NCBI GenBank assembly: GCA_028683555.1
Contig: JAQUHN010000005.1
Span: 1 to 55,015, forward strand
Direction of reading: 5' to 3'
Length of the DNA: 55,015 nt
DNA from: Geobacteraceae bacterium
GTDB taxonomy: Bacteria > Desulfobacterota > Desulfuromonadia > Geobacterales > Geobacteraceae
Shown here piece after piece: positions 39,222 to 51,258 of this stretch; position 1 is the stretch's first letter, and each line of letters starts with the position of its first letter. The position numbers were made by a program, and so were the translations under genes. The notes under the pieces were generated by a model. The model searched no databases, was not told where the DNA came from, and was given only the letters and a program-made list of their open reading frames with translations.

Positions 39222-42200
39222 CTAGCTATTTACTTCGACATCTTCTTCTTGGACGGAATCTTCTTCCCGAGTATCATCGATAACAAGCTTGAGATTCCGA
39301 TATCGAGCAAGGCCTGTACCAGCTGGTATTAATCGACCCATTATAACGTTCTCTTTCAATCCACGAAGGCTGTCAACCTTACCTTCAATGGCTGCCTGTG
39401 TCAAGACTTTTGTTGTCTCCTGGAATGACGCGGCAGAAATAAACGATTCCGTGGAAAGCGACGCCTTGGTTATGCCGAGCAGAAGCGGTTCAGCAGTTGC
39501 CGGCTTCCCACCATTTGCCAGAACCCTTTCATTTTCTTCTTCGAAGACGCTTCGCTCAAACTGGTCATCAATCAGGAAGCTTGTTTCCCCGACATCCTTG
39601 ATTCTAACACGTCGAAGCATCTGTCGAACGATTGTTTCGATGTGTTTATCGTTTATCTTGACCCCCTGCAGACGATAGACTTCCTGCACCTCGTCAACCA
39701 GATATTTGGCCAACTCCTTGACACCCAGAACTCTGAGGATATCATGCGGATTCGAAGATCCATCCATGAGAGCTTCTCCGGCCCGCACATAGTCACCCTC
39801 ATGAACGCTGATATGTTTACCTTTGGGAATAAGATATTCTTTTGCCTCACCCTGCTCGGGCGTAACGATGACCTTCCGCTTCCCTTTGGCGTCCTTGCCA
39901 TACGACACGACACCGTCGATCTCTGTAATAACCGCATAGTCCTTCGGCTTTCTTGCTTCGAACAACTCGGCAACCCGTGGCAGACCACCGGTAATATCCT
40001 TCGTTTTCGTCGTTTCACGAGGTATCTTCGCAATGATGTCACCAGCATTTGCGAAAGATTCCTCTTGCACCGAAATATTTGCCCCGACCGGCAGGAAGTA
40101 ACGTCCGACAGCGCTATCAGCGGTCTTTACTGTCTTTCCGGACTCATCTTTAATACTAATACGCGGCCGCTTGTCTGCATCACGGGATTCGATGATGACT
40201 TTTCGAGAAAGTCCCGTTACCTCGTCGACTTGTTCTTCAACAGTAACACCCTCAATTATATCGCCAAATTTGATGCGACCGGCAACCTCGGTAAGAATCG
40301 GCATGGTGTACGGATCCCATTCGGCAATAGATGCACCAGCTTTAACCTGCTCTCCCGGAGCCACTTTGATTTTGGCACCATAAACGATAGAGTATTTTTC
40401 ACGTTCACGGCCGGTTTCATCAATAATTGCCAGTTCACCATTGCGGTTCATGACAATGTAATTTCCATCTGCAGTTGTAACACTGTTGATATTGATAAAT
40501 TTCACAACCCCTTCGTTACGTGACTCAAGTGAGGTTTGCTCGGCATGTCGAGACGCGGTACCACCAATATGGAAAGTCCGCATGGTAAGCTGTGTACCGG
40601 GTTCGCCGATGGATTGGGCGGCTATAACACCAACTGCCTCGCCAAGGTTGACAAGATGTCCCCTCGCCAGATCGCGACCGTAACACTTTGCACAAATGCC
40701 GCGCTTGCTCTGACAGGTTAGCACAGAACGAATCTTGACTTTTTCCAAGCCGGCCTCTTCGATTCTCGCCACTAGAGTTTCGTCTATTTCCATGTTGGCG
40801 GGAACCAAAACCTCGTCATTTACCGGATCCAGAATATCATCAAGTGCAACCCGGCCCAGAATGCGATCCCCAATGTGTTCAATTATTTCGCCACCTTCAG
40901 TTAGAGCCGAAACAAGAAGTCCATCAAGCGTGCCGCAATCTTCCTCGGTAATAATTGCATCCTGCGCAACATCAACCAGCCTACGGGTAAGATAACCGGA
41001 GTTCGCTGTTTTGAGTGCGGTGTCGGCAAGACCCTTACGGGCACCGTGAGTGGAAATAAAGTACTGCAGAACCGTCAGACCTTCGCGGAAGTTTGCGGTA
41101 ATTGGAGTTTCAATAATTTCCCCGGAAGGCTTGGCCATAAGTCCGCGCATACCAGCCAACTGCCTGATCTGCTGGGCAGAACCCCTGGACCCTGAATCCG
41201 CCATCATATGGATTGCATTGAAGGAAGGAATCTTTACCTCCTTCCCTTCTGGCGAAACTATGGTATCACGGGAAAGATTGTCGAGCATTTCCTTGGCGAT
41301 TTCTTCCGTAGACTTGGCCCAGATGTCAATAACCTTGTTATAACGCTCGCCATCGGTAATAAGTCCTTCGGTATACTGGTTCTGTATTTCCTTCACTTCT
41401 TCCGTTGCCTTTTCGATGATAAGCGGTTTGCCTTCAGGAATAACCATGTCATCGATACAAATCGAAATGCCAGCCTCGGTCGAATAACGGAAACCGATCT
41501 CTTTCAGTTTGTCGGCAAGAATAACCGTATCCTTATTGCCTGCCATACGGTAGCAAACATCGACGAGGTTCGACAGTTCCTTCTTTGTCATGACCTTGTT
41601 GATTGCGGCAAAAGGCACATTCTCCGGCAGTATTTCCCGTAAAAGAATCCGTCCGGTTGTTGTTTCTATGATCTGGGTGCTCTGGTCAGAGGCGAGATTC
41701 TTCATCCGCACCTTTATCCTGGCATGAAGGTCAATAGCACCGGCATCATACGCCATGCGGACTTCTTCCGGTGAAGCCAACACTTTCCCTTCGCCCTTTG
41801 CGAAATACTTGTCACGGGTCATGAAGTAAATACCAAGGACCATGTCCTGAGAAGGAACAATGATCGGCTTACCGTGCGCAGGCGAAAGGATGTTATTGGT
41901 ACTCATCATCAGGACACGCGCTTCCACCTGGCTCTCGATGGAAAGCGGCAGATGAACCGCCATCTGGTCGCCGTCAAAGTCAGCGTTGAACGCCGTACAG
42001 ACCAAGGGATGAAGCTGAATAGCCTTACCTTCGATAAGAACGGGCTCGAATGCCTGAATACCGAGACGGTGGAGAGTAGGAGCTCGATTGAGCATCACCG
42101 GGTGTTCCTTAATTACCTCTTCCAGCACGTCCCAAACTTCCGGGCGCTCCTTTTCCACCATTTTCTTGGCACTTTTGATGGTGGTAACAAATCCGCGTTC

Positions 42201-43358
42201 TTCAAGTTTGTTATAAATAAATGGCTTAAAGAGTTCGAGTGCCATTTTCTTTGGCAGACCACACTGATGCAACCGGAGTTCAGGACCGACAACGATAACC
42301 GAACGGCCGGAGTAGTCAACACGCTTTCCGAGCAGGTTCTGACGGAAACGGCCCGACTTGCCCTTCAGCATATCTGACAAAGATTTCAATGGTCTTTTGT
42401 TCGGCCCGGCAATTGCTCGCCCGCGCCGCCCATTATCGAAAAGAGCATCAACCGCTTCCTGCAGCATTCGTTTCTCGTTTCGGATAATTACTTCCGGCGC
42501 CTGCAGTTCCATCAGTCGTTTCAAACGGTTATTCCGGTTGATTACCCTGCGATACAGGTCATTAAGGTCAGAGGTGGCAAATCGTCCACCATCAAGCGGA
42601 ACAAGCGGCCGAAGCTCCGGCGGAAGAACGGGAATGCATTCAAGGATCATCCATTCAGGCCGGTTACCGGAGGCTTTAAAAGCGTCGACTACTTTGAGTC
42701 TTTTCGCAATCTTCTTTCTTTTTGCCTCACTGGTGGCATCAATCATTTCGGTGCGCAGCTGAACCGCCAAGGTATCGAGGTCAAAAGACTTGAGGCACTC
42801 GCGTATTGCAGCTGCACCCATACCGGCCTCGAAATCACCGGCAAACTCCTCTTTCAACTTGAGGTAACGGTCTTCACTCAATACCTCGCCGACGCCCAGC
42901 CCGGTATTTCGAGGGTCAGTTACAGCATATGCTTCGAAATACAGTACTTTTTCCAGATCCTTCAGTGAAATATCCAGAAGGTTCCCGATTCGTGACGGCA
43001 GGGAACGAAGGAACCAGATATGTGCAACCGGTGTTGCCAAGTCAATATGCCCCAGTCGTTCACGACGCACCTTCGAGGGGATAACCTCAACACCACACTT
43101 TTCACAGACGATTCCTCTGTGCTTCATGCGCTTATACTTCCCGCAATTACATTCGTAATCTTTGGTCGGGCCGAATATTTTTGCACAGAAGAGACCATCA
43201 CGCTCAGGTTTAAAGGTTCGGTAATTTATCGTTTCAGGCTTTTTTACCTCGCCAAAAGAACGTTCCCGGATCTTTTCGGGGGACGAGATAGAAATGCGTA
43301 TAGCAGAAAAATGCAATGGATCCTTAGGTTTCTCGAAAAAGCTGAAAAAGTCTTCCAA
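39222..43358 (-). CDS. rpoC: DNA-directed RNA polymerase subunit beta'
   Basis: A 1378-residue beta' subunit. The N-terminal zinc ribbon has C70, C72, C85 and C88. The catalytic NADFDGDQM, whose three Asp hold Mg2+, lies near residue 460. A second zinc site, with '[16 protein letters not shown]', is in the C-terminal half. The start is TTG 43358, with AAAGGAGG eight bases upstream, and residues [16 protein letters not shown] then match other beta' N termini. The longer frame to 43421 adds residues that do not. The gap from rpoB is 166 bases, unusually long. Confidence 0.96.
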   Translation of the reverse strand: MEDFFSFFEKPKDPLHFSAIRISISSPEKIRERSFGEVKKPETINYRTFKPERDGLFCAKIFGPTKDYECNCGKYKRMKHRGIVCEKCGVEVIPSKVRRERLGHIDLATPVAHIWFLRSLPSRIGNLLDISLKDLEKVLYFEAYAVTDPRNTGLGVGEVLSEDRYLKLKEEFAGDFEAGMGAAAIRECLKSFDLDTLAVQLRTEMIDATSEAKRKKIAKRLKVVDAFKASGNRPEWMILECIPVLPPELRPLVPLDGGRFATSDLNDLYRRVINRNNRLKRLMELQAPEVIIRNEKRMLQEAVDALFDNGRRGRAIAGPNKRPLKSLSDMLKGKSGRFRQNLLGKRVDYSGRSVIVVGPELRLHQCGLPKKMALELFKPFIYNKLEERGFVTTIKSAKKMVEKERPEVWDVLEEVIKEHPVMLNRAPTLHRLGIQAFEPVLIEGKAIQLHPLVCTAFNADFDGDQMAVHLPLSIESQVEARVLMMSTNNILSPAHGKPIIVPSQDMVLGIYFMTRDKYFAKGEGKVLASPEEVRMAYDAGAIDLHARIKVRMKNLASDQSTQIIETTTGRILLREILPENVPFAAINKVMTKKELSNLVDVCYRMAGNKDTVILADKLKEIGFRYSTEAGISICIDDMVIPEGKPLIIEKATEEVKEIQNQYTEGLITDGERYNKVIDIWAKSTEEIAKEMLDNLSRDTIVSPEGKEVKIPSFNAIHMMADSGSRGSAQQIRQLAGMRGLMAKPSGEIIETPITANFREGLTVLQYFISTHGARKGLADTALKTANSGYLTRRLVDVAQDAIITEEDCGTLDGLLVSALTEGGEIIEHIGDRILGRVALDDILDPVNDEVLVPANMEIDETLVARIEEAGLEKVKIRSVLTCQSKRGICAKCYGRDLARGHLVNLGEAVGVIAAQSIGEPGTQLTMRTFHIGGTASRHAEQTSLESRNEGVVKFININSVTTADGNYIVMNRNGELAIIDETGREREKYSIVYGAKIKVAPGEQVKAGASIAEWDPYTMPILTEVAGRIKFGDIIEGVTVEEQVDEVTGLSRKVIIESRDADKRPRISIKDESGKTVKTADSAVGRYFLPVGANISVQEESFANAGDIIAKIPRETTKTKDITGGLPRVAELFEARKPKDYAVITEIDGVVSYGKDAKGKRKVIVTPEQGEAKEYLIPKGKHISVHEGDYVRAGEALMDGSSNPHDILRVLGVKELAKYLVDEVQEVYRLQGVKINDKHIETIVRQMLRRVRIKDVGETSFLIDDQFERSVFEEENERVLANGGKPATAEPLLLGITKASLSTESFISAASFQETTKVLTQAAIEGKVDSLRGLKENVIMGRLIPAGTGLARYRNLKLVIDDTREEDSVQEEDVEVNS

Positions 43359-43432
43359 AATTCTTTCCTCCTTTTTTAGGAGCTGACAAACGCTCTGGGC
43401 TAATGCCCTGTGAGCTATCAAAATCGTTTAAC

Positions 43433-43444
43433 CGGACATGTCCG
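43433..43444. repeat. Perfect 12-bp palindrome plus C8 run in the rpoB-rpoC spacer
   Basis: CGGACATGTCCG is a perfect palindrome directly followed by a run of eight C residues (43445-43452) on the plus strand. It lies within the 166-base rpoB-rpoC spacer. It could be a protein-binding site or an RNA processing/pausing element; no known motif is assigned. Confidence 0.5.
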
Positions 43445-43524
43445 CCCCCCCCTTTGCAAGCATACGCTGCAACTGGAGAGACGGTTTTCAGGCCGGACGT
43501 TAGATAACCGGGTATTTCATAGTG

Positions 43525-46500
43525 CTATTCTTCGTCTATCTCCAGCAGTTCAACATCAAGGCAGAGAGACTGGAGCTCTTTTATGAGTACGTTGAAGGAT
43601 TCGGGAAGCCCCGGTTCAAGAGTATGTTTGCCTTTGACAATCGCTTCATACATTCTTGTTCTCCCTGCCACGTCATCAGACTTGACCGTGAGAAATTCCT
43701 GAAGCGCATAGGCAGCACCGTACGCCTCCATGGCCCAGACTTCCATCTCACCCAGTCGCTGACCACCAAATTGTGCCTTACCGCCAAGTGGTTGCTGGGT
43801 TACCAGGCTATAGGGACCAATGGAACGGGCATGGATCTTGTCATCTACGAGATGATGCAGTTTCAGCACATACATGATACCAACCGTGACCTTGTGCTTA
43901 AACGCTTCACCTGTTCTGCCGTCAAAAAGGTTTACTTGACCTGTCTGTGCGAAACCGGCTTTTTCCATGAGATCGCGTATCATTTGTTCTGATGACCCCT
44001 CGAAAACGGAAGAAGCCATCGGCACACCACGCTGCAATCTTCTCGCCACTGCTCGCAACTCATCCTCATCAAGGGTCGCCAGGAACGCTGTCATTTCCGG
44101 GTCACTGTAGGTTTCGGAAATAAATGTACGAAGAGCGTCAGCAGGGAAGTTGTTCGCCATCATCTCCTCGATCTTCCACCCTATTCCTTTTGCAGCCCAT
44201 CCCAGATGTGTCTCCAGGATCTGACCGACATTCATACGAGAAGGAACGCCCAAGGGATTCAGAACGATTTCGACAGGCCGCCCGTCTTCCATATACGGCA
44301 TATCTTCTTCCGGGAGAATGCGCGATACAACACCTTTGTTCCCGTGTCTTCCGGCCATTTTATCACCAACCTGCAGTTTACGCTTGATGGCAATATAAAC
44401 CTTGACCATTTTGATTACACCAGGAGGCAAGTCGTCTCCCCGCTTCAGTTTCTGAATTTTATCGTCAAATACAAAATTGATCAGCTCTATCTGCTGCGTA
44501 AGAGTGGCCAGTACCTGTGCCACTTTTTCTTCAACACCTTCGGCATCGGCAACAGAGATTTCATCCCAACGATCAAGGGGAATACCGGCAAGACGTTCAT
44601 CCGTAATATTCTGACCCTTTTCCAACAGGATTCTACCATCCCTGCTTTCCAGAGAGACGGAAGAAACCTTATCAACAAGGAGTTTTCTGAGTTTCCGTTC
44701 CGCTGCTTCGCGGATGATTGTTATCTCGTCTTTTTCATCCTTACGGAGCTTTTCTTCCTCCGCCTTCTCGATGCTCTCCGTTCGACTGTCCTTGTCAGAG
44801 CCCTTCCGAGAAAAGATTTTCGCACCAATTACGGTGCCTTCGACTCCGGGAGGAACCCGTAACGAGGTATCGCGAACATCTCCGGCTTTTTCACCGAAAA
44901 TTGCCCTGAGCAGCTTTTCTTCAGGAGAAAGCTGCGTTTCCCCCTTCGGGGTAATCTTGCCAACAAGGATATCGCCTGGTTTTACCTCGGCCCCGATCCG
45001 GATTATGCCCGATTCGTCGAGGTCCTTCAGCGCTTCGTCACCCAGATTGGGAATATCCGAAGTAATTTCTTCCTTGCCGAGTTTTGTATCTCGGGCAACA
45101 CATTCAAATTCTTCAATATGAATAGAGGTATAGCGGTCATCTTTGACAAGTTTCTCGGAAATAAGAATCGAGTCCTCGAAGTTATAACCACCCCACGGCA
45201 TAAAGGCGACCAGAATATTCTGACCAAGAGCCAGTTCGCCCATTTCGGTAGAAGGACCATCCGCAATGATATCCCCACGTTTTACATGGTCACCGACCTT
45301 TACGACAGGCTTTTGATTGATGCAGGTATTCTGATTGGAGCGCGAAAACTTGATCAAGTTGTAAATATCGACACCGGTACCGGTTTCGTCATATTCATCC
45401 TCATCGATTTTCACTACGATACGTGAAGCGTCAACCGATTCAACGATACCGGTATGTCGCGTGACAACGGAAACACCGGAGTCTCTAGCGACAATCCGCT
45501 CCATGCCAGTACCAACAAGCGGAGAATCAGCCCGCAGCAGAGGCACCGCCTGACGCTGCATGTTGGAACCCATCAGTGCGCGGTTTGCGTCGTCATTTTC
45601 CAGAAACGGAATCAAGGAAGCCGCAACAGAAACCAGCTGCAGCGGAGAAACATCCATCAACTCCACTTCATCCCGTCCGATAAGGAGGAACTCACCACCC
45701 TTGCGAGCGGAAATATAATCATCTACGAATCGACCTGTTTCATCGACTTGCGCGTCAGCTTGCGAAATCGCATGGCCTTCCTCTTCCAGAGCGGAGAAGA
45801 AACGAACCTCATCAGTAACAACCCCACCCTTGACAATACGATACGGTGTCTCAACGAATCCGTGCTTGTTGATACGGGCATAGGTCGAAAGAGAGGCAAT
45901 CAGGCCGATATTCGGTCCTTCCGGAGTCTCAATAGGACAAACACGACCATAGTGAGTCGGATGAACGTCACGAACCTCAAAACCAGCCCGTTCACGAGTA
46001 AGACCGCCTGGTCCGAGAGCTGACAGCCGGCGCTTGTGAGTTACTTCAGACAATGGGTTGGTCTGATCCATGAATTGGGAGAGTTGTGAAGAGCCGAAAA
46101 ACTCTTTAACCACTGCCGAAACAGGCTTCGAATTGATCAAATCATGAGGCATGAGGTTTTCGACTTCTTGCAGACTCATGCGTTCCTTGATTGCTCGCTC
46201 CATCCTCACCAGACCGATTCGATACTGGTTTTCGAGCAGTTCTCCGACAGCCCTTACCCGACGATTGCCGAGATGGTCGATGTCGTCAATGGACCCTCTG
46301 CCGTTCTTCAGGTCAATGAGGTATCGAACAACTTCCAGAACATCATCCTTGGTTAAAGTCTGGCATTCGAGAGGTATCTGTAAGCCAAGCTTGTAGTTGA
46401 GCTTCAAGCGTCCAACCGGGGAAAGGTCGTAGCGCTCAGGGTTCGAGAAAAGATTCTCGAACAAGGCTTGGGCACTCTTGAGTGTCGGCGGGTCACCCGG

Positions 46501-47634
46501 CCGCAGACGACGATAAATTTCAATAAGAGCTTCGTCGGTTGAGGATATTTTGTCAATCACCACTGTGTCGCGCAAAGAAGAGGTTACATGAAGATTATCG
46601 ATGAACAGAACCTTGACCGATTCAATTCCGCGCTCCTTCATTTCTTCCAGCTTGACCTGGGAAATTTCCTCATTACACTCAACCAGAACTTCACCGGTTG
46701 CAGGATCGACTATGTCATGCGAGGCAAACTTGCCGAGAACATCTTCATCGGTAATGGGTATATATTTTATACCGTGGTCTGTCATTTTTTTGATGGCAGC
46801 CCTGGTGAATTTGCGATTTGCCTTGACTATTATCTCACCGGTTTCCGGATCGGTAATGTCGAAATGAGCTTTCTGACTGATAAGCAATTCCGGATCAGCA
46901 GCTTTTTTCATCTGCTCGCCGAGATAAATTACTTCAGTCTTGTAATAGTAATTGATAAGCTCCTCAGCTGAATAGCCAAGGGCTTTCAATAGCACCGTTG
47001 CCGGCATCTTCCTGCGGCGGTCAATCCGAACATAGAGTATATCTTTATGATCAAACTCGAAATCCAGCCATGAACCCCGATACGGGATAACTCGAGCCGA
47101 GTAAAGTACTTTGCCGCTGGAATGGGTTTTACCCTTGTCATGATCATAAAACACACCGGGAGAACGGTGCAACTGGCTGACAATAACCCTTTCGGTACCA
47201 TTGATAATAAAGGTACCATTCTCAGTCATGAGAGGAATCTCGCCAAAGTAAACTTCTTGCTCCTTCACTTCACGAACGGCGCGAGCGCCAGTTTCCTTGA
47301 TAACATCCCAGATAACCAGACGAACCTTTACCTTCATGGGGGCAGCATAAGTCATCCCGCGCTGATGGCATTCTTCTACATCATACTTCGGTATACCGAG
47401 AGAATACGATACATACTCAAGTGAGGATGTATCGGTGAAATCCTTAATAGGAAAGACACTCCTGAATACCGCTTCCAGACCGTAATTCTTTCTCGCTTCA
47501 GCAGGAACGTCAACTTGGAGAAATCGTTTATATGAATTTTTCTGAATATCAATCAGGTTGGGTATATCGATAATCTTTTTGATTTTGGCGAAGTTCTTAC
47601 GCAAAAGGTGGTTATTCGCAATTGAATAAGCCAT
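43525..47634 (-). CDS. rpoB: DNA-directed RNA polymerase subunit beta
   Basis: A 1369-residue beta subunit. The rifampicin region reads '[18 protein letters not shown]' then '[13 protein letters not shown]', so the residues equivalent to E. coli D516, H526 and S531 are the sensitive-type ones. '[27 protein letters not shown]' (quoted in part) and '[16 protein letters not shown]' are also conserved. ATG 47634 has GGAG upstream. A strong hairpin lies between rplL and this gene. The protein ends '[12 protein letters not shown]'. Confidence 0.97.
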   Translation of the reverse strand: MAYSIANNHLLRKNFAKIKKIIDIPNLIDIQKNSYKRFLQVDVPAEARKNYGLEAVFRSVFPIKDFTDTSSLEYVSYSLGIPKYDVEECHQRGMTYAAPMKVKVRLVIWDVIKETGARAVREVKEQEVYFGEIPLMTENGTFIINGTERVIVSQLHRSPGVFYDHDKGKTHSSGKVLYSARVIPYRGSWLDFEFDHKDILYVRIDRRRKMPATVLLKALGYSAEELINYYYKTEVIYLGEQMKKAADPELLISQKAHFDITDPETGEIIVKANRKFTRAAIKKMTDHGIKYIPITDEDVLGKFASHDIVDPATGEVLVECNEEISQVKLEEMKERGIESVKVLFIDNLHVTSSLRDTVVIDKISSTDEALIEIYRRLRPGDPPTLKSAQALFENLFSNPERYDLSPVGRLKLNYKLGLQIPLECQTLTKDDVLEVVRYLIDLKNGRGSIDDIDHLGNRRVRAVGELLENQYRIGLVRMERAIKERMSLQEVENLMPHDLINSKPVSAVVKEFFGSSQLSQFMDQTNPLSEVTHKRRLSALGPGGLTRERAGFEVRDVHPTHYGRVCPIETPEGPNIGLIASLSTYARINKHGFVETPYRIVKGGVVTDEVRFFSALEEEGHAISQADAQVDETGRFVDDYISARKGGEFLLIGRDEVELMDVSPLQLVSVAASLIPFLENDDANRALMGSNMQRQAVPLLRADSPLVGTGMERIVARDSGVSVVTRHTGIVESVDASRIVVKIDEDEYDETGTGVDIYNLIKFSRSNQNTCINQKPVVKVGDHVKRGDIIADGPSTEMGELALGQNILVAFMPWGGYNFEDSILISEKLVKDDRYTSIHIEEFECVARDTKLGKEEITSDIPNLGDEALKDLDESGIIRIGAEVKPGDILVGKITPKGETQLSPEEKLLRAIFGEKAGDVRDTSLRVPPGVEGTVIGAKIFSRKGSDKDSRTESIEKAEEEKLRKDEKDEITIIREAAERKLRKLLVDKVSSVSLESRDGRILLEKGQNITDERLAGIPLDRWDEISVADAEGVEEKVAQVLATLTQQIELINFVFDDKIQKLKRGDDLPPGVIKMVKVYIAIKRKLQVGDKMAGRHGNKGVVSRILPEEDMPYMEDGRPVEIVLNPLGVPSRMNVGQILETHLGWAAKGIGWKIEEMMANNFPADALRTFISETYSDPEMTAFLATLDEDELRAVARRLQRGVPMASSVFEGSSEQMIRDLMEKAGFAQTGQVNLFDGRTGEAFKHKVTVGIMYVLKLHHLVDDKIHARSIGPYSLVTQQPLGGKAQFGGQRLGEMEVWAMEAYGAAYALQEFLTVKSDDVAGRTRMYEAIVKGKHTLEPGLPESFNVLIKELQSLCLDVELLEIDEE

Positions 47635-47754
47635 ATGTTCTCCTTTGGTGAGTGCCTGAGAAGAGTTACCCTTCCTCGCACAGGGTAAGATATTTCAAGC
47701 GAGATGCAAGTGTATATCGGAAATAATTCGGGGTCTTCTCAACGAAAATAGAAC

Positions 47755-47783
47755 AGCCAAGGCCGCACGAAGCAACCTTGGCT
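47755..47783 (-). terminator. rplL-rpoB intergenic hairpin, likely attenuator
   Basis: The minus strand folds into a 12-bp stem, AGCCAAGGTTGC with GCGGCCTTGGCT (two T-G wobbles), and a 5-base TTCGT loop. A moderately T-rich stretch (GTTCTATTTTCG) follows. Its place between rplL and rpoB matches the partial terminator known in E. coli, which lowers rpoBC relative to L7/L12. The weak T-run suggests partial termination. Confidence 0.7.
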
Positions 47784-47808
47784 CAGGTAGGAATGAATTA
47801 TGTAAATG

Positions 47809-48189
47809 CTATTTAACTTCCACTTCAGCGCCAGCTTCGGCAAGCTGTTTCTTTGCATCTTCAGCTTCTTCTTTGGCAACAGCAGACTTAACAGGCTGAG
47901 GAGCACCGTCAACAAGGTCCTTGGCTTCCTTCAGGCCCAGGCCGGTCAGAGCACGAACAACTTTGATAACGCCGATCTTGTTTGCGCCGGCAGCCTTCAG
48001 GATAACGTCAAATTCAGTCTGCTCTTCAGCAGCCTCAGCGGCAGCAGCAGGAGCAGCAGCAGCTACGGCGACAGGTGCAGCGGCAGATACACCGAATTTG
48101 TCTTCGAGTTCTTTCACCATTTCAGCAAGCTCGAGAACGGTCATGTTTTCAATAAAGCTAATTACATCAGCCTTGGTAATTTCAGCCAT
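47809..48189 (-). CDS. rplL: Large ribosomal subunit protein L7/L12 (bL12)
   Basis: A 126-residue stalk protein recruiting elongation factors. Residues 1-33 form the dimerising N domain, followed by an Ala-rich hinge ([17 protein letters not shown]) and the C-terminal domain with '[20 protein letters not shown]', each quoted partially. It starts at ATG 48189, 44 bases after rplJ. It is normally the most abundant product of the operon. Confidence 0.97.
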   Translation of the reverse strand: MAEITKADVISFIENMTVLELAEMVKELEDKFGVSAAAPVAVAAAAPAAAAEAAEEQTEFDVILKAAGANKIGVIKVVRALTGLGLKEAKDLVDGAPQPVKSAVAKEEAEDAKKQLAEAGAEVEVK

Positions 48190-48233
48190 TTTTTCCTCCA
48201 GATATTTTTATAGATCGTTAACGATTTGTTTGT

Positions 48234-48758
48234 TTAATTTCCCTGCTTTTGTGCGCGAATTGCTTCAAGTACACGCACAAAACTTCCCGGAACGGCAGCA
48301 AGCGTACCAACAAAATTTGTTACCGGTGCGTTCATGGAACCGAGCATTTTTGCAATGAGAACTTCACGGCTTGGCAGATCGGCAAGTGCCTGGATTTCAG
48401 CTACGGAAATGGTTTTTCCGGAAAGAACACCAGCCTTGAGCTTAAAAGTTGCTTGCTGCTCTTTTGCGCAACGCGTTAAAACTTTTGCTGCTGCGACCGG
48501 ATCGTCATAACTCAATGCAATAGCAGTTGGGCCGGTAAAATGAGCACTTAAAGCCTCTTTATCGGTTCCCTTTGACGCGAGCTCGAGCAGAGTATTCTTG
48601 ATGACTTTGTATTCAACAGAAGATTTACGAAGTTCGTTTCTCAGGTTAGTAGCCTGAGTAACATTCATGCCACGAAAATCAGCGAGAAACACCGCCTTTG
48701 CGCTTTTCAGCTTTTCGTGAAACATGGAAATAAGTTCTTGCTTGTTTTCTCTATTCAA
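48234..48758 (-). CDS. rplJ: Large ribosomal subunit protein L10 (uL10)
   Basis: A 174-residue L10, the base of the L7/L12 stalk. It starts at TTG 48758, with AAAGGAGG seven bases upstream, giving the conserved [17 protein letters not shown] terminus. The longer frame to 48827 lies in the leader. '[18 protein letters not shown]' and 'VVKNT/VIKNTLL' areas match the family. It is preceded by an L10-type leader and is probably autoregulated together with L12. Confidence 0.96.
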   Translation of the reverse strand: MNRENKQELISMFHEKLKSAKAVFLADFRGMNVTQATNLRNELRKSSVEYKVIKNTLLELASKGTDKEALSAHFTGPTAIALSYDDPVAAAKVLTRCAKEQQATFKLKAGVLSGKTISVAEIQALADLPSREVLIAKMLGSMNAPVTNFVGTLAAVPGSFVRVLEAIRAQKQGN

Positions 48759-48930
48759 GCGCCTTCCTCCTTTCTTTGTGATGTAAGGATCAATGATGAC
48801 CCCGCCAAAGTCTGGAGCGTAATACAATCATCATTTACGTACCGCAAGTCTCGGCAGGCTGCCAATTCACTTAAGCCTGTAAATTACCGTACAGGCACCT
48901 GCTTTCTTTGACTTTGGCGATTAAACAATA
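48759..48930 (-). ncRNA. L10 leader: cis-regulatory 5' region of rplJ-rplL
   Basis: The rplA-rplJ spacer is about 178 bases. A 10-bp inverted repeat, CGCCAAAGTC (48803-48812) with GACTTTGGCG (48910-48919), can close a structured region. Inside it are a CCTGTA/TACAGG hairpin (48876-48897) and complementary GCAGGTGCC / GGCAGCCTGCC-type blocks, resembling the L10 leader bound by the L10-L12 complex. A weak TTGACA-16-TAATCG promoter-like pair (48940-48945, 48918-48923) overlaps its upstream edge, but it would start inside the closing stem. Confidence 0.65.
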
Positions 48931-48936
48931 GAAAAA

Positions 48937-49641
48937 CTATGTCAACTGAGCAGCAACATCGGCAACATCGAGAGGTACACCGGGACCCATTGTGGAAGAA
49001 AGCGATATCTTCTTAAGGTAGGTGCCTTTTGCTGCCGATGGTTTTGCCTTCATGAGCGCTTCAATAAGAGCAATGATGTTTTCCCGCAGTTTATCGGACT
49101 CAAAAGAGAGCTTGCCGACTGGAGCGTGAATAATCCCTGCTTTTTCAACACGATACTCGATTTTACCGGCCTTGCATTCCTTGACGGCCTGCTCGACATC
49201 GAAGGTTACCGTGCCGACTTTAGGATTCGGCATCAACCCGCGGGGACCGAGGAGTTTACCAATCTTGCCGACAACGCCCATCATGTCCGGAGTGGCAATG
49301 GCCATATCGAAGTCGAACCAACCTTCTTGAATTTTCGCGACCAAATCCTCGGCACCGACAAAATCAGCGCCGGCATCACGGGCTGCCTTCTCCTTTTCGC
49401 CCTTGGCGAAAACAAGGACCCTTACTTCTTTGCCGAGTCCATTCGGAAGAACAACGGCACCGCGAACCATCTGGTCAGCGTGTCGTGGGTCGACACCAAG
49501 ACGAACAGCAAGATCCATCGTCTCATCAAATTTGGAGTAAGAGGCATCCTTTACGATTTCGATTGCATCAGTCAAGGAGTAGGTACGTGCTCTATCTACC
49601 TTGGCACGGGCCTCTGTTTGTTTTTTAGAAAATTGTGACAT
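48937..49641 (-). CDS. rplA: Large ribosomal subunit protein L1 (uL1)
   Basis: A 234-residue L1 of the mobile L1 stalk, which moves deacylated tRNA out of the E site and represses its own operon in E. coli. '[20 protein letters not shown]' and '[14 protein letters not shown]' are signatures. It starts at ATG 49641, 17 bases after rplK. Its TAG is followed by the long rplJ leader. Confidence 0.97.
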   Translation of the reverse strand: MSQFSKKQTEARAKVDRARTYSLTDAIEIVKDASYSKFDETMDLAVRLGVDPRHADQMVRGAVVLPNGLGKEVRVLVFAKGEKEKAARDAGADFVGAEDLVAKIQEGWFDFDMAIATPDMMGVVGKIGKLLGPRGLMPNPKVGTVTFDVEQAVKECKAGKIEYRVEKAGIIHAPVGKLSFESDKLRENIIALIEALMKAKPSAAKGTYLKKISLSSTMGPGVPLDVADVAAQLT

Positions 49642-49658
49642 TGGTTTTCACCCTCTCT

Positions 49659-50084
49659 TTATTCAACAATCTCAACGCCCATGCTCCGGGCAGTGCCTTC
49701 AATTGTAAGTATTGCCGTCTCCAGACTAGCTGCATTCAAGTCCGGCATCTTTTTCAGAGCAATCTCTTTAACCTGGTCCTTGGTCAACTTACCAACCTTA
49801 GTCTTATTGGGGACGCTGGAACCTTTTTCAAGGCCAATTGCTTTCTTGATGAGAACTGATGCGGGCGGAGTTTTTGTCACAAAACTGAACGATCTATCAG
49901 CATAGACCGTTATGACAACAGGGGTAATAGTTCCTTCATCACCCTGGGTTTTTGCATTAAATGCCTTGCAAAATTCCATTATATTAACGCCGTGCTGACC
50001 AAGCGCGGGGCCGACAGGAGGTGAAGGATTCGCCTTCCCAGCCTGAATCTGCAATTTGATATAGCCGGTAATTTTTTTCGCCAT
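49659..50084 (-). CDS. rplK: Large ribosomal subunit protein L11 (uL11)
   Basis: A 141-residue L11 at the GTPase-associated region, required for RelA activation. '[34 protein letters not shown]' (quoted in part) is diagnostic, with the proline-rich thiostrepton region '[10 protein letters not shown]'. It starts at ATG 50084, preceded by 88 bases after nusG in which I do not recognise an L1-site mimic by eye. Confidence 0.97.
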   Translation of the reverse strand: MAKKITGYIKLQIQAGKANPSPPVGPALGQHGVNIMEFCKAFNAKTQGDEGTITPVVITVYADRSFSFVTKTPPASVLIKKAIGLEKGSSVPNKTKVGKLTKDQVKEIALKKMPDLNAASLETAILTIEGTARSMGVEIVE

Positions 50085-50172
50085 CTGAAAACTCCTTATA
50101 TACGTGTGTTAAACTTTGGCTGTCACCTTATCAAGATCAGGACCGAAACAACGCAGAAACTGTTTTCAGTCC

Positions 50173-50700
50173 CTAGCACTTCTCGACTTGCATGAACTCC
50201 AGTTCGACAGGAGTAGCACGGCCGAAAATACTAACCATTACGCGTAATTTTCCCTTATCGGGCTTGACATCTTCCACCACCCCAGAAAAATTGAGAAACG
50301 GTCCGTCAATTACGCGTACCGTTTCACCCACTTCAAAAAGGACTTTCGGCTTCGGCTTCTCCGCCCCTTCCTCCATGCGCTGGGTGATCTTGAGCATCTC
50401 TTCTTCAGGGATCTGAACCGGAGTATTCCCACCGACAAAACCAGTAACCTTCGATGTCTCCTTCACCACATGCCAGGTTTCATCGTTCAGTTCCATATTA
50501 ATGAGAATGTATCCGGGAAAAAACTTTCGTGACGAGGTTCTCTTCTCGCCCTTCTTCAATTCAACAACTGTCTCGGAGGGTATCAGTATTTCCCCGAAGT
50601 ATTCTTCAAGATCCAGGTTTCTAATTCTCTCCTGAAGGGAAAGCCTGACTTTATTTTCAAATCCGGAATACGTGTGTACTCCGTACCATTTTTTCGGCAT
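50173..50700 (-). CDS. nusG: Transcription termination/antitermination protein NusG
   Basis: A 175-residue NusG that binds RNA polymerase and couples transcription to Rho or to ribosomal S10. The N-terminal NGN domain begins '[16 protein letters not shown]' and the C-terminal KOW domain has '[23 protein letters not shown]', quoted in part. It starts at ATG 50700, 11 bases after secE. Standard secE-nusG-rplK order. Confidence 0.97.
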   Translation of the reverse strand: MPKKWYGVHTYSGFENKVRLSLQERIRNLDLEEYFGEILIPSETVVELKKGEKRTSSRKFFPGYILINMELNDETWHVVKETSKVTGFVGGNTPVQIPEEEMLKITQRMEEGAEKPKPKVLFEVGETVRVIDGPFLNFSGVVEDVKPDKGKLRVMVSIFGRATPVELEFMQVEKC

Positions 50701-50711
50701 AGTATTTTACC

Positions 50712-50897
50712 TTAGCTCAAAAAAACTTTCATTACTCTGGCAAGAACGAAATCACAAAAGCCAAGATAGAAAGCAATGAGAATTATAATGAAGACAACAA
50801 CCCACGTAGTGGAGATGGTTTCTTTTCTAGCAGGCCATGTTACCCTGTGCAGTTCAGCCTTTACATCATCAAGGAAGCTTTTCGTCTTGGCAAACAC
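50712..50897 (-). CDS. secE: Preprotein translocase subunit SecE
   Basis: A 61-residue, single-TM SecE that clamps SecY. 'FLDDVKAELHRVTWPARKETI' is the conserved amphipathic segment, followed by the membrane helix (~31-52). It starts at GTG 50897, with AAGGGG six bases upstream. It lies between tRNA-Trp and nusG. Confidence 0.96.
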   Translation of the reverse strand: MFAKTKSFLDDVKAELHRVTWPARKETISTTWVVVFIIILIAFYLGFCDFVLARVMKVFLS

Positions 50898-50934
50898 GTG
50901 CTACCCCTTACAGTAATCGTAGACAACAGAAAAA

Positions 50935-51011
50935 TGGCAGGCCAGGAGGGATTCGAACCCCCAACACCCGGTTTTGGAGACCGGTGCTCTAGCCGTTAGA
51001 GCTACTGGCCT
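50935..51011 (-). tRNA. tRNA-Trp (CCA anticodon)
   Basis: Acceptor arms AGGCCAG/CTGGCCT, G discriminator and encoded CCA are present. The anticodon stem CCGGT/ACCGG holds the loop CTCCAAA, giving anticodon CCA. T-arm GGGGGTTCGAATCCCTCC is typical. It lies between rpmG and secE. Confidence 0.96.
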
Positions 51012-51050
51012 GCATAAAAGTTAAACCCAGCACCATAGAACGGTACGGGT

Positions 51051-51200
51051 TTACTTGGTTTCCTTATGGGGAGTATGAGTGCGACAGAAACGACAGTACT
51101 TTTTGAGCTCCAGTTTTCCCGGAGTGTTCTTCTTGTTTTTGGTCGTCGTATAATTACGTTGCTTACACTCCGTACAGGCAAGGGTGATAATATCTCTCAT
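51051..51200 (-). CDS. rpmG: Large ribosomal subunit protein L33 (bL33), zinc-binding form
   Basis: A 49-residue L33 with zinc ligands C9, C12, C36 and C39 and '[16 protein letters not shown]' start, the C+ form. The frame extends upstream to 51236, but ATG 51200, with AAGGA about nine bases upstream, begins the family sequence. It lies between tuf2 and tRNA-Trp, a common arrangement outside enterobacteria. Confidence 0.95.
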   Translation of the reverse strand: MRDIITLACTECKQRNYTTTKNKKNTPGKLELKKYCRFCRTHTPHKETK

Positions 51201-51258
51201 TTGATTATTCCTTTTCGAAAAATCAGCGGCAGGCAAAGTGCCTGCCGCTGACTACCTT

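Noticed and set aside
39642-40523. 293-codon plus-strand frame antisense to rpoC
   Set aside because: It is opposite a highly conserved region of beta', and the translation shows no recognisable domain.
48918-48945. Dedicated rplJ promoter (TTGACA-16-TAATCG)
   Set aside because: The -10 box is weak and the predicted start would cut into the leader's closing stem; it is kept only as a remark.
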